From Streptomyces sp. 130 (lineage in GTDB: Bacteria > Actinomycetota > Actinomycetes > Streptomycetales > Streptomycetaceae): 64,000 nucleotides of DNA. The translations under genes were made by a program, and so were the position numbers. Below, in pieces: positions 51,015 to 58,306 of this stretch. The notes under the pieces were generated by a model. The model did no database searches, was not told where the DNA came from, and saw only the letters and a list, made by a program, of their open reading frames with translations. The DNA is taken from positions 248,001 through 312,000 of the forward strand of contig NZ_VJNO01000002.1 of NCBI RefSeq assembly GCF_007096885.1. Reading direction: 5' to 3'. Position 1 is the stretch's first letter; the number at the start of each line of letters is the position of its first letter.

Positions 51015-51883
51015 CCCCCGACTCCCCCTCCGGCTCCTCCCGCGCGCCGGGCCGCGAACGGCCGCCGGGCGAGCACGAGGTGCAGGGGCACGCCTTCCGG
51101 GACGAGGAGGAGGCCGAGCCCGTCCCGCGGCCGGCGAAACCGGCGCGCCGGATCACCTGGCGCAAGCTGGTGGTGCTGCCGGCGATCCTCGCGGTCGTGC
51201 TGGTCCTCACGTACGTCTGGATCGAGAACGTCCACCTGGACTCGATCGCGGAGAACTCCATCGCCGGCGACACGGTCGAGGTGCGCTGGTGGCAGCACGT
51301 GAAACTGACCGCGATCTCCACCTTCTGGGTGCTGGTCATCGCCATTCCGCTGGGCATCGCGCTGACCCGGCGCGGCCTGACCAGGGCAGCGCCCGTGGTC
51401 ACGGCGATCGCCAACATCGGGCAGGCGACCCCGGCGATCGGTCTGCTGGCGCTGCTGGTGATCTGGCTCGGCATCGGCCCGTCGACCGCCATCACCGGCA
51501 TGGTGATCTACGCGGTGCTGCCGGTGCTGTCCAACACGGTCGCCGGCCTCAAGGCGATCGAGCCGAACATGGTGGAGGCCGCGCGCGGCATCGGCATGTC
51601 GGCGATGGGCACCCTGACCAAGGTCGAACTCCCCCTCGCCGTGCCGCTGATCCTGGCCGGGGTCAGGACCGCGCTCGTCCTGAACGTGGGCACGGCGACC
51701 CTGGCGACCTTCGGGGGCGGCGGCGGGCTCGGCGACCTGATCACCTCGGGCATCCAGACCCAGCGCATGCCGGTCCTGGTGCTCGGCTCGGTCCTGACGG
51801 TGGTGCTGGCGCTCCTGGTGGACTGGCTGGCCTCGCTGGCCGAGGTGGCCCTGACCCCGCGCGGCCTGGAGGTGGGGCGATGA
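51011..51883 (+). CDS. Osmoprotectant ABC transporter permease (second subunit)
   Basis: The 290-residue permease has an acidic cytoplasmic N-terminus of about 45 residues, then six hydrophobic segments and the ATPase-contact motif VEAARGIGMSAMGTLTKVELPLAVPLILAGV. It pairs with the first permease to form the channel. ATGA overlaps link it to the ATPase upstream and to the binding protein downstream. The substrate is probably glycine betaine or a related osmolyte, inferred from the family. Confidence 0.92.
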   Translation: MTPDSPSGSSRAPGRERPPGEHEVQGHAFRDEEEAEPVPRPAKPARRITWRKLVVLPAILAVVLVLTYVWIENVHLDSIAENSIAGDTVEVRWWQHVKLTAISTFWVLVIAIPLGIALTRRGLTRAAPVVTAIANIGQATPAIGLLALLVIWLGIGPSTAITGMVIYAVLPVLSNTVAGLKAIEPNMVEAARGIGMSAMGTLTKVELPLAVPLILAGVRTALVLNVGTATLATFGGGGGLGDLITSGIQTQRMPVLVLGSVLTVVLALLVDWLASLAEVALTPRGLEVGR

Positions 51884-52860
51884 GGACGCGGCGGATGCGC
51901 GGGGCTCTGGCGGCGGGGGCCGCACTGTCCCTGGTGCTGGCGGGGTGCGGGCTGAAGAGCGGGTCGCCGATGGTGGACGACGTGGTGCCGGGGTCGGTCG
52001 GGCAGGGGCAGCCGCTGGACGGCGCGTCGCTGACGGTCACCTCGAAGAACTTCAGCGAGAACATCATCCTGGGCCAGATGATCGGGCTGATCTTCAAGGC
52101 GGCCGGGGCCGAGGTCCTGGACCGGACGAATCTGCCCAGCTCGATCAGCGCCCGCGAGGCGGTCATCCAGGGCGACGCGGACGCCGAGTACGAGTACACG
52201 GGCACCGGCTGGATCACGTACCTCGGGCACGCGAAGCCGATCGCCGACCCGATGGAGCAGTGGAAGGCGGTGCGCGACGCGGACCTGAGGAACGGGGTGA
52301 CCTGGCTGCGGCCGTCCACCCTCAACAACACGTACGCGCTCGCCATCAGCCGCCGGAACAACGCCAGGTACCACCTGAAGACGCTGTCCGACGTGGCCGC
52401 CCTGGCGAAGAAGAACCCGTCGGCGGTGACGGTGTGCGTCGAGAACGAGTTCGCCTCGCGCGACGACGGGCTGCCCGGCATGGAGAAGGCGTACGGGATG
52501 TCCCTGCCGGCCTCCAGCATCCGCAAGATGGACGCCGGGATCATCTACACCCAGGTCTCCAAGTCCGACTCCTGCCTGCTCGGCGAGGTCTTCACCACGG
52601 ACGGCCGCATCAAGGCGATGGACCTGGAAGTCCTGGAGGACGACAAGCACTTCTTCCCCAACTACAACGCGGCGCCCGTGGTGCACACCCCGACGCTGGA
52701 GAAGTACCCGGAGATCGCCGGCCTCCTCGACCCGCTCAGCAAGCGGCTGAACACGGAGGTCGCCCAGGTGCTGAACGCCAAGGTGGACGTCGAGGGCCAG
52801 GACCCGCACGAGGTGGCGAAGGACTGGCTGATCGAGGAGGGGTTCATCAAGGAGGGGTGA
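51880..52860 (+). CDS. Osmoprotectant-binding lipoprotein (OpuCC/ProX type)
   Basis: The 326-residue exported lipoprotein has a signal peptide with lipobox LVLAGC (Cys about residue 23). The mature domain begins LTVTSKNFSENIILGQMIGLIF and continues with YEYTGTGWITYL, aromatic residues of the kind that form the cation-pi cage for quaternary ammonium ligands in this family. It captures betaine, choline or carnitine for the two permeases. It completes the operon; the start overlaps the permease stop (ATGA). Confidence 0.94.
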   Translation: MRTRRMRGALAAGAALSLVLAGCGLKSGSPMVDDVVPGSVGQGQPLDGASLTVTSKNFSENIILGQMIGLIFKAAGAEVLDRTNLPSSISAREAVIQGDADAEYEYTGTGWITYLGHAKPIADPMEQWKAVRDADLRNGVTWLRPSTLNNTYALAISRRNNARYHLKTLSDVAALAKKNPSAVTVCVENEFASRDDGLPGMEKAYGMSLPASSIRKMDAGIIYTQVSKSDSCLLGEVFTTDGRIKAMDLEVLEDDKHFFPNYNAAPVVHTPTLEKYPEIAGLLDPLSKRLNTEVAQVLNAKVDVEGQDPHEVAKDWLIEEGFIKEG

Positions 52861-52907
52861 GACCGGGAGAGAACGGGCGGGAACGGGCAGGCGAAGTTAC
52901 AAAGGTT

Positions 52908-52943
52908 CTTTGCAAAGACCCGTTGCAAAACATCCTTTGCAAC
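52908..52943 (+). promoter_or_regulatory. TTGCAA palindromes upstream of the ArsR-like gene
   Basis: CTTTGCAAAG (52908-52917) is a perfect palindrome. GTTGCAAA and TTTGCAAC (52922-52943) form a second dyad around six bases. A related ACAAAGG lies just before. The last half-site ends 14 bases before the ATG, so a bound protein would block the promoter. Autoregulation is inferred. Confidence 0.65.
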
Positions 52944-52957
52944 TCTACGGTGGAACC

Positions 52958-53569
52958 ATGGCACCCACCGAACCGAACGACGACCACAGCGCGACGGCGG
53001 CCGAGCTGGACTTCCTCCGCATCGACTCCCGCGCCCTGCGCGGCCTCGCCCACCCGCTGCGCATCCGCCTGCTCAACGCCCTTCGGGAGCACGGCCCGGC
53101 CACCGCCTCCGGCGTCGCCGAACGGCTCGGCGAGTCCAGCGGCGCCACCAGCTACCACTTGCGGCAACTGGCCTCGTACGGCTTCGTCGAGGACGACCCG
53201 ACGCTCGGCAAGGGCCGCGAGCGCTGGTGGCGGGCGTCCCACGCCGGCACCGCCTTCGACTCCGAACTGATGCACGACGCCGACCCCGAGGTGCGCGGTG
53301 CCATGGGCGTCGTCCTCCACGAGGTGGCGACGATCCACGCCCAGGAGCTGAGCACCTGGCTCGGCACGATGCACGAGTGGTCCCGCGAGTGGTACGAGGG
53401 CTCGAGCCTCAGCGACTTCAAGATCCGGCTCACGCCCGAGCTCTCCCGCGAACTCGCCGAGAAGGTCCACGAGCTGATCGACACCTACCGCGGCCGCGTG
53501 CCCGAGGGCACCGAGGGTTCCGCCGTCGTCCGCACCCACCTGCACGTCTTCCCGCGCCGCACCGACTGA
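52958..53569 (+). CDS. ArsR-like winged-helix transcriptional regulator
   Basis: The 203-residue protein has a winged helix-turn-helix at about residues 24-85 (ALRGLAHPLRIRLLNALREHGPATASGVAERLGESSGATSYHLRQLASYGFVED). A longer C-terminal half rich in Trp and His follows (WLGTMHEWSREWYEG). There is no ArsR metal-binding cysteine motif, so the signal is not obviously a metal. The ATG at 52958 has GGTGGA. Two TTGCAA dyads sit directly upstream. It is followed by a small coupled gene, 14 bases later. Confidence 0.88.
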   Translation: MAPTEPNDDHSATAAELDFLRIDSRALRGLAHPLRIRLLNALREHGPATASGVAERLGESSGATSYHLRQLASYGFVEDDPTLGKGRERWWRASHAGTAFDSELMHDADPEVRGAMGVVLHEVATIHAQELSTWLGTMHEWSREWYEGSSLSDFKIRLTPELSRELAEKVHELIDTYRGRVPEGTEGSAVVRTHLHVFPRRTD

Positions 53570-53583
53570 AGGGACCGACCGCC

Positions 53584-53784
53584 ATGGACCCCGAGACCTA
53601 CCTCGCCCCCTACCGCGTCCACTCCCCCGAGATGCGCCTCCACCTCCGGGACCTCCGCGTCGCCCGCCGCGCCGCCCTGCGCCGGAAGCTGCGGAGCAGG
53701 CTGGGCTGGACCATCGTGAGGATGGGCCTGCGCGTGCTCCCGGCCGGCGCCGGCCGCCCGGCCCGCGCCCCGCGCCCCGTCTAG
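53584..53784 (+). CDS. Small basic protein downstream of the ArsR-like regulator
   Basis: The 66-residue product starts MDPETYLAPYRVHSPEMRLHLRDLRVARRAALRRKL and is strongly basic, with a hydrophobic stretch (LGWTIVRMGLRVLP) that could be a short membrane or amphipathic helix. GAAGGGACC lies upstream of the ATG. It follows the regulator by 14 bases and is probably cotranscribed. No domain was recognised; similar small Arg-rich proteins follow ArsR-like regulators in other Streptomyces by recollection. Confidence 0.6.
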   Translation: MDPETYLAPYRVHSPEMRLHLRDLRVARRAALRRKLRSRLGWTIVRMGLRVLPAGAGRPARAPRPV

Positions 53785-53812
53785 GGCCGGTCCGGGCCCT
53801 GCCGTCCGGAGC

Positions 53813-54586
53813 TCAGCAGCCGGGGATCTCGCCGCCGTGCTCCAGGGCCCGCAGCGAGTTCACCGCGTCCTTCAGCGTCCTGACCGGGATCAGCCGCAGG
53901 CCCTTCGGCAGCTCGGACTTCGCCTCCGAGCACTCCGCCTTCGGTACGAGGAAGACGGTCGCCCCGTCCCGCCGGGCCGCCTGGGTCTTGAGCGAGACCC
54001 CGCCGACCGCGCCGACCTCGCCCTTCGCGTCGATCGTGCCCGTGCCCGCGATGGTGCGTCCGCCGGTGAGGTCGCCGCCCGAGCCGTCGCCGTCCAGCTT
54101 GTCCACGATGCCGAGCGCGAAGAACAGTCCGGCGCTGGGGCCGCCGATGTCCGCCAGGTGCAGGGTGACGTCGACCGATCCGGGCTTCCGGCCCAGGTAG
54201 TTCAGGGCGGCGTCGACGGCGGCGTCCTGGGACTTGGCCATGTCGTCCAGGTTGTGCTTCTCGATCTCCTTCTCGGAGCCGCCGGTCGGGTAGACGGAGT
54301 CGCGGGGCATCACGGCCCGGTCCGTACGGAACCAGCCGTCCACGACGTCCCCGATGCCGACGTCCGCCTTCGGGCCCGTCGCCACGATCGTCGTCATCCG
54401 CAGCTCGCCCCGGGTGGGGCGGGTGGGCGCGCCCTCGATGCTGATCACCGGGGTGCCGTGGTCGTCCCCGAGCACGTCCGCGGTCGTCCCGGGCTGCGCC
54501 AGCGTGAACGGCAGCGGCGCGAAGGCGGCTGTGCCGAGGAGGGCGACGACGGGGAGGGCGGCCAGGGCGAGGCGTTGTGTGGACAC
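53813..54586 (-). CDS. Exported Lon-type (S16) serine protease
   Basis: The 257-residue protein has an N-terminal signal or anchor (RLALAALPVVALLGTAAFAPLPF) and a Lon protease domain with the Ser-Lys dyad: Ser151 in GGPSAG and Lys200 in SLKTQAA. It lacks the AAA+ ATPase domain of Lon and most of the PDZ domain of the longer YlbL-type proteins; residues 30-100 may be a remnant. It should act outside the membrane, independent of ATP, on unknown substrates. The GTG at 54586 has no strong ribosome site. It converges on the ArsR-like gene and its small partner. Confidence 0.88.
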   Translation of the reverse strand: MSTQRLALAALPVVALLGTAAFAPLPFTLAQPGTTADVLGDDHGTPVISIEGAPTRPTRGELRMTTIVATGPKADVGIGDVVDGWFRTDRAVMPRDSVYPTGGSEKEIEKHNLDDMAKSQDAAVDAALNYLGRKPGSVDVTLHLADIGGPSAGLFFALGIVDKLDGDGSGGDLTGGRTIAGTGTIDAKGEVGAVGGVSLKTQAARRDGATVFLVPKAECSEAKSELPKGLRLIPVRTLKDAVNSLRALEHGGEIPGC

Positions 54587-54660
54587 CGGTCCAATCTAAC
54601 GTCCGGCGCTCCGGGCCGGGCCGCCCGGGCGATCCGGGGCCCCGGCGCGACGTACCCGCG

Positions 54661-55302
54661 TCAGCGGAGCGCGTCCGCCACCTCACGGGCCGCGTCCACC
54701 ACCCGGGGCCCCACCCGCTCCGGGACGGAGTCCGCCAGCATGACGACGCCGACGCTGCCCTCCACCCCCGTCACGCCGATGAGCGCCGCCGCCGCACCGC
54801 TCGCGCCCGCTTCGAGTTCGCCGTGGGTGAGGGTGTAGGCGGTCTCGCCCACCGGCCTCTGGCGGGCGGCGAGGATCGCCCGGCCGGCGGCGCCCCGGTC
54901 CAGCGGGTGGCGGAAGCCCGCCCGGTAGGCGACGTGGTAGTCGGTCCAGGTCGGTTCCACCACGGCCACCGCCAGCGCGTCGGAGCCGTCGACCAGGGTG
55001 AGGTGGGCGGTGGCCCCGATGTCCTCGGCCAGCGAGCGCAGCGCCGGAAGCGCCGCCTCCCTCACGAGGGGGTGGACCTGGCGGCCGAGGCGCAGGACGC
55101 CGAGGCCGACCCGCGCCCGGCCGCCCAAGTCGCGGCGGATCAGGGCGTGTTGCTCCAGCGTGGCGAGCAGACGGTAGACCACGGTGCGGTTGACGCCGAG
55201 TTTGTTGGACAACTCGGTGACCGTCAGGCCGTGGTCGGTGTCGGCGAGCAGTTTGAGGACACGCAGTCCTCTGTCGAGCGTCTGGGAGGTCTCCGCGGTC
55301 AC
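54661..55302 (-). CDS. IclR family transcriptional regulator
   Basis: The 213-residue protein has the IclR winged helix (TLDRGLRVLKLLADTDHGLTVTELSNKLGVNRTVVYRLLATLEQHALIRRD, about residues 8-58) and a C-terminal ligand-binding domain. The domain is somewhat shorter than the usual 240-260 residues but intact through GETAYTL and the final helix. The GTG at 55302 is preceded by GGAGGAGAGGG. The regulated gene is not evident: its neighbours are a Lon-like protease and a helicase on the same strand. Confidence 0.9.
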   Translation of the reverse strand: MTAETSQTLDRGLRVLKLLADTDHGLTVTELSNKLGVNRTVVYRLLATLEQHALIRRDLGGRARVGLGVLRLGRQVHPLVREAALPALRSLAEDIGATAHLTLVDGSDALAVAVVEPTWTDYHVAYRAGFRHPLDRGAAGRAILAARQRPVGETAYTLTHGELEAGASGAAAALIGVTGVEGSVGVVMLADSVPERVGPRVVDAAREVADALR

Positions 55303-55748
55303 GACGCCCTCTCCTCCGTGGTGAGCGGCCGCGGCCGTCCCGTGGGATGTGCGCCACCGGTCCCGGGGCGACGCACGGAGAGGCCGCCGGCCTGGCCAAG
55401 GCACCGGCTGCGCTCCGCGGCGGCGTTGCCACGGGGCGTTCACATTTTTTGGACAGTAGCGAGCGAGTCCGCTCAGCGGAAGCCCTCGTCCAGAATCCGG
55501 TCTCCGTCCGGAGCCCGGTTGCGGCGTACGAACATAAGCGCCGGTCAGCGGCGCGCGGGCGGTTCACCGCGGGTCTACGCGCGTCCATGTCGGCCGACTC
55601 TCCCGCGACGCTCCGTAGACCGGATGTGAACCACGGTTAACTCACCGTGAAAATTTTTTCGGCCGATTCATTGATCGACAAGGCCCCGGGACCCATGTGC
55701 CGGGGTTCCGGGGCCTGTTGACGCCGTGAGCGTGTCGCCGTACGCGGA
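55303..55748. other. Non-coding gap between the IclR and helicase genes
   Basis: This 446-base region has no convincing gene. It contains the IclR promoter area, two A/T-rich tracts (ATTTTTTGG near 55446 and AATTTTTTCGG near 55651) and the helicase terminator at its right end. Repeated GCG and CGAG words give no clear repeat. Confidence 0.6.
55679..55717 (-). terminator. Terminator after the DEAD/DEAH helicase
   Basis: AGGCCCCGG and CCGGGGCCT pair around an 18-base loop that can itself form a short stem (ACCC and GGGT), just after the helicase stop codon. Confidence 0.7.
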
Positions 55749-57530
55749 TCAGCGCATCCGGGTGGCCCACTCCTGGACCTTCTTGATCCGCTGCTCGATC
55801 TGCCCGGCGGTGGCCTCCGCGCTCGGGGGTCCGCCGCAGACCCGGCGCAGCTCGGTGTGGATCACGCCGTGCGGTTTGCCGCTCTGGTGGGTGTAGGCGG
55901 AGACCATGGTGTTCAACTGCTTGCGCAGGCTGAGGAGTTGCTTGTGGGTGACGACCGGGCGGTCCTGGGCGGGCTTCTCCAGGAGGTCGGCCTCGGACGC
56001 GGGCTTCTGGCGGCTGTGCGCGATCTGCCGGGTCTGCCGCTTCTGGAGCAGCAGCTGGACCTGGTCGGGTTCGAGGAGCCCGGGGATGCCGAGGTAGTCC
56101 TGCTCCTCCTCGCTGCCCGGGTGGGCCTGCATGCCGAACTCGGCGCCGTCGTAGAGCACCCGGTCGAAGACCGCGTCGGACTCCAGGGCCTCGAAGGGCA
56201 GTTGCTCCTCGGTCTCCTCGTCCTCCAGCCTCTCGGCGTCGGCGAGGAGCTTGTCCTCCTCGGCGAACGGGTTCTCCTCGTCGCCGCCCTTCTTGGGCTT
56301 GTCGAGGACGTGGTCCCGCTCGACCTCCATCTCGTTGGCGAACTCCAGGAGCATCGGGATGGTGGGCACGAAGACGGACGCGGTCTCGCCGCGCCTGCGG
56401 GAGCGCACGAAGCGGCCGACGGCCTGGGCGAAGAAGAGCGGGGTGGAGATGGTGGTCGCGTACACCCCGACGGCCAGGCGCGGCACGTCGACGCCTTCGG
56501 ACACCATGCGGACGGCGACCATCCAGCGCGAGTCGTCCTGGCTGAACTTGTCGATCTTCTTCGACGCGGCCTTCTCGTCGGAGAGCACCACGGTGGCCGA
56601 CTCGCCGGTGACCTTCTTCAGGATCTTGGCGTACGCGCGCGCCGACTCCTGGTCCGTGGCGATGACGAGCCCGCCCGCGTCCGGGATGCCCTTGCGGACC
56701 TCGGTGAGGCGCTTGTCGGCGGCGCTCAGCACATTGGGAATCCAGTCGCCGGTGGGCGACAGGGCGGTGCGCCAGGCCTGCCCGATGGCGTCCTTGGTCA
56801 TCGGCTCGCCGAGCCGGGCCTCGATCTCGTCGCCCGCCTTGGTGCGCCAGCGCATGTTGCCGCTGTAGCTGAGGAAGATCACGGGGCGCACGACGCCGTC
56901 CGCCAGGGCGTTGCCGTAGCCGTAGGTGTAGTCGGCGGAGGAGCGCCGGATGCCGTCGTCGCCCTCCTCGTACACGACGAACGGGATCGGGTTGGTGTCC
57001 GAGCGGAAGGGGGTGCCGGTGAGCGCGAGCCGCCGGGTCGCGGGGTCGAACGCCTCCTGGCACGCCTCGCCCCAGGACTTGGAGTCACCGGCGTGATGGA
57101 TCTCGTCGAGGATGACGAGGGTCTTGCGCTGCTCGCACCGGTTGCGGTGCAGCATCGGGCGGACGCCGACGCCCGCGTAGGTGACGGCGACCCCGTGGTA
57201 CTCCTTGCTCAGCGGACCGGCGCTGTAGTCGGGGTCCAGCTTGATCCCTATCCGGGCGGCCGCCTCGGCCCACTGCTTCTTCAGGTGCTCGGTGGGCGCG
57301 ACGACGGTGACCTGCTGCACGACGTGGTGGTGCAGCAGCCAGGACGCGAGGGTCAGCGCGAAGGTGGTCTTCCCGGCGCCGGGGGTGGCGACGGCGAGGA
57401 AGTCGCGCGGCTGTTCCTGGATGTACTTCTCCATGGCGCCCTGCTGCCAGGCTCGCAGCTTTCCGGCCGTGCCCCAGGGGGCGCGGCCGGGGAAGGCGGG
57501 TGAGAGGTGGTGGGAGGCGGTAGTAGTCAC
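55749..57530 (-). CDS. DEAD/DEAH-box superfamily 2 helicase (type III restriction-like)
   Basis: The 593-residue protein has SF2 motifs in order: Q-like WQQGAMEKY, motif I ATPGAGKTT, motif II DEIHHAGD, motif III LTGTPFRSD, and motif VI QAVGRFVRSRR. It resembles the Res subunit of type III restriction enzymes and UvrB-like translocases but has no nuclease or methylase domain and no methylase gene beside it. An acidic, charged C-terminal region (EDEETEEQLPFE) may bind partners. The start is GTG at 57530 with GGAG. A role in nucleic-acid remodelling or DNA repair is inferred. Confidence 0.9.
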   Translation of the reverse strand: MTTTASHHLSPAFPGRAPWGTAGKLRAWQQGAMEKYIQEQPRDFLAVATPGAGKTTFALTLASWLLHHHVVQQVTVVAPTEHLKKQWAEAAARIGIKLDPDYSAGPLSKEYHGVAVTYAGVGVRPMLHRNRCEQRKTLVILDEIHHAGDSKSWGEACQEAFDPATRRLALTGTPFRSDTNPIPFVVYEEGDDGIRRSSADYTYGYGNALADGVVRPVIFLSYSGNMRWRTKAGDEIEARLGEPMTKDAIGQAWRTALSPTGDWIPNVLSAADKRLTEVRKGIPDAGGLVIATDQESARAYAKILKKVTGESATVVLSDEKAASKKIDKFSQDDSRWMVAVRMVSEGVDVPRLAVGVYATTISTPLFFAQAVGRFVRSRRRGETASVFVPTIPMLLEFANEMEVERDHVLDKPKKGGDEENPFAEEDKLLADAERLEDEETEEQLPFEALESDAVFDRVLYDGAEFGMQAHPGSEEEQDYLGIPGLLEPDQVQLLLQKRQTRQIAHSRQKPASEADLLEKPAQDRPVVTHKQLLSLRKQLNTMVSAYTHQSGKPHGVIHTELRRVCGGPPSAEATAGQIEQRIKKVQEWATRMR

Positions 57531-57680
57531 GGTCTCCGGTTCGGGTCTCTCGGGTACGTGGGCGCTGTCCGCGCGGGCCGGACCGGCTCCGCACGCGATA
57601 CGACAACCGGGCCACCCTACCGGGGCGGCTGCCCCGTACCGCCGTCTTCCGCGCCACCCCGCACGGAAGTGCGACGGCTC

Positions 57681-58070
57681 TCACACGGGGCCGGCCACCA
57701 GCTCGCGCAACCCCTTCGCGATGACCGCGACCTCATCGGCCTCTCCCGTCGCGACCGCGATGACCAGGCGTTCCGCCGCGTCGATGTCGGGCCGGAGGTC
57801 GATCCCGTTCATGGCGAGAAAGGTGACGCAGGACAGCCAGGCGGTGCGTTTGTTGCCGTCGAAGAACGGGTGGTTGACCGCCAGCGACTGCAGGAGCGCG
57901 GCCGCCTTGTCGAGGACGTCCGGGTACGCCTCCTGCCCGAACATGGACGCCGACGGCCGGTGCGCGGCCGACTCCAGAAGTCCTGCGTCGCGAAGCACGA
58001 CCCGCATGTCGGGGCAGGCGTGCTCGGCGATGACGAGAACATCCTCGGAGCTCAGGTAGACACAGCTCAC
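57681..58070 (-). CDS. Doc-type toxin (Fic family)
   Basis: The 129-residue toxin carries the Doc motif HPFFDGNKRT (His67 to Thr75) in the compact death-on-curing fold. Doc proteins phosphorylate elongation factor Tu, blocking translation. The start is GTG at 58070, overlapping the antitoxin stop (GTGA, 58067-58070). It is downstream of the helicase-side gap and shares the operon with a small antitoxin gene. The motif is complete, so the toxin should be active unless neutralised. Confidence 0.92.
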   Translation of the reverse strand: MSCVYLSSEDVLVIAEHACPDMRVVLRDAGLLESAAHRPSASMFGQEAYPDVLDKAAALLQSLAVNHPFFDGNKRTAWLSCVTFLAMNGIDLRPDIDAAERLVIAVATGEADEVAVIAKGLRELVAGPV

Positions 58071-58267
58071 TTCAGCCGCTCCATGAGCTCACTCCACTTG
58101 GCCGCCTGCTCCTGCGCCGTCCGGCGCACGATGGCCTGCTGGGCGGTTCGGGCCAGGTAGTCGTCCACGGCCTTGAGCAGTATGGCGTGCATGCTCGTGC
58201 CCTCCTGCTCGGCACGCTGCTTGAGGGCTTCGGTCTGGTCATCGCGGAGACGCAGGTTCATAGCCAT
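58067..58267 (-). CDS. Antitoxin of the Doc pair (ribbon-helix-helix-like)
   Basis: The 66-residue protein has an N-terminal MNLRLRDDQTEALKQRAEQEGTSMHAILLKAVDDYL region that fits a ribbon-helix-helix DNA-binding fold, and a helical C-terminal tail (QAAKWSELMERLK) likely to bind and inhibit the toxin. It is not a Phd homologue. Start choices are ATG at 58267 or 58261. Its stop overlaps the toxin start. A pair of GGTACCAC repeats upstream is a likely autoregulatory operator. Confidence 0.87.
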   Translation of the reverse strand: MAMNLRLRDDQTEALKQRAEQEGTSMHAILLKAVDDYLARTAQQAIVRRTAQEQAAKWSELMERLK

Positions 58268-58275
58268 ACCAAAAC

Positions 58276-58306
58276 GGTACCACCAGTGGGGTCAGTTTGG
58301 TACCAC
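58276..58306 (-). promoter_or_regulatory. Repeat operator of the toxin-antitoxin pair
   Basis: GGTACCAC occurs at 58276-58283 and 58299-58306, 23 bases apart, in the 39-base gap between the MFS stop codon and the antitoxin start. An ACGGTACC/ATACC-like half-site is also present next to the start. These fit binding by the antitoxin and toxin complex. Confidence 0.65.
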
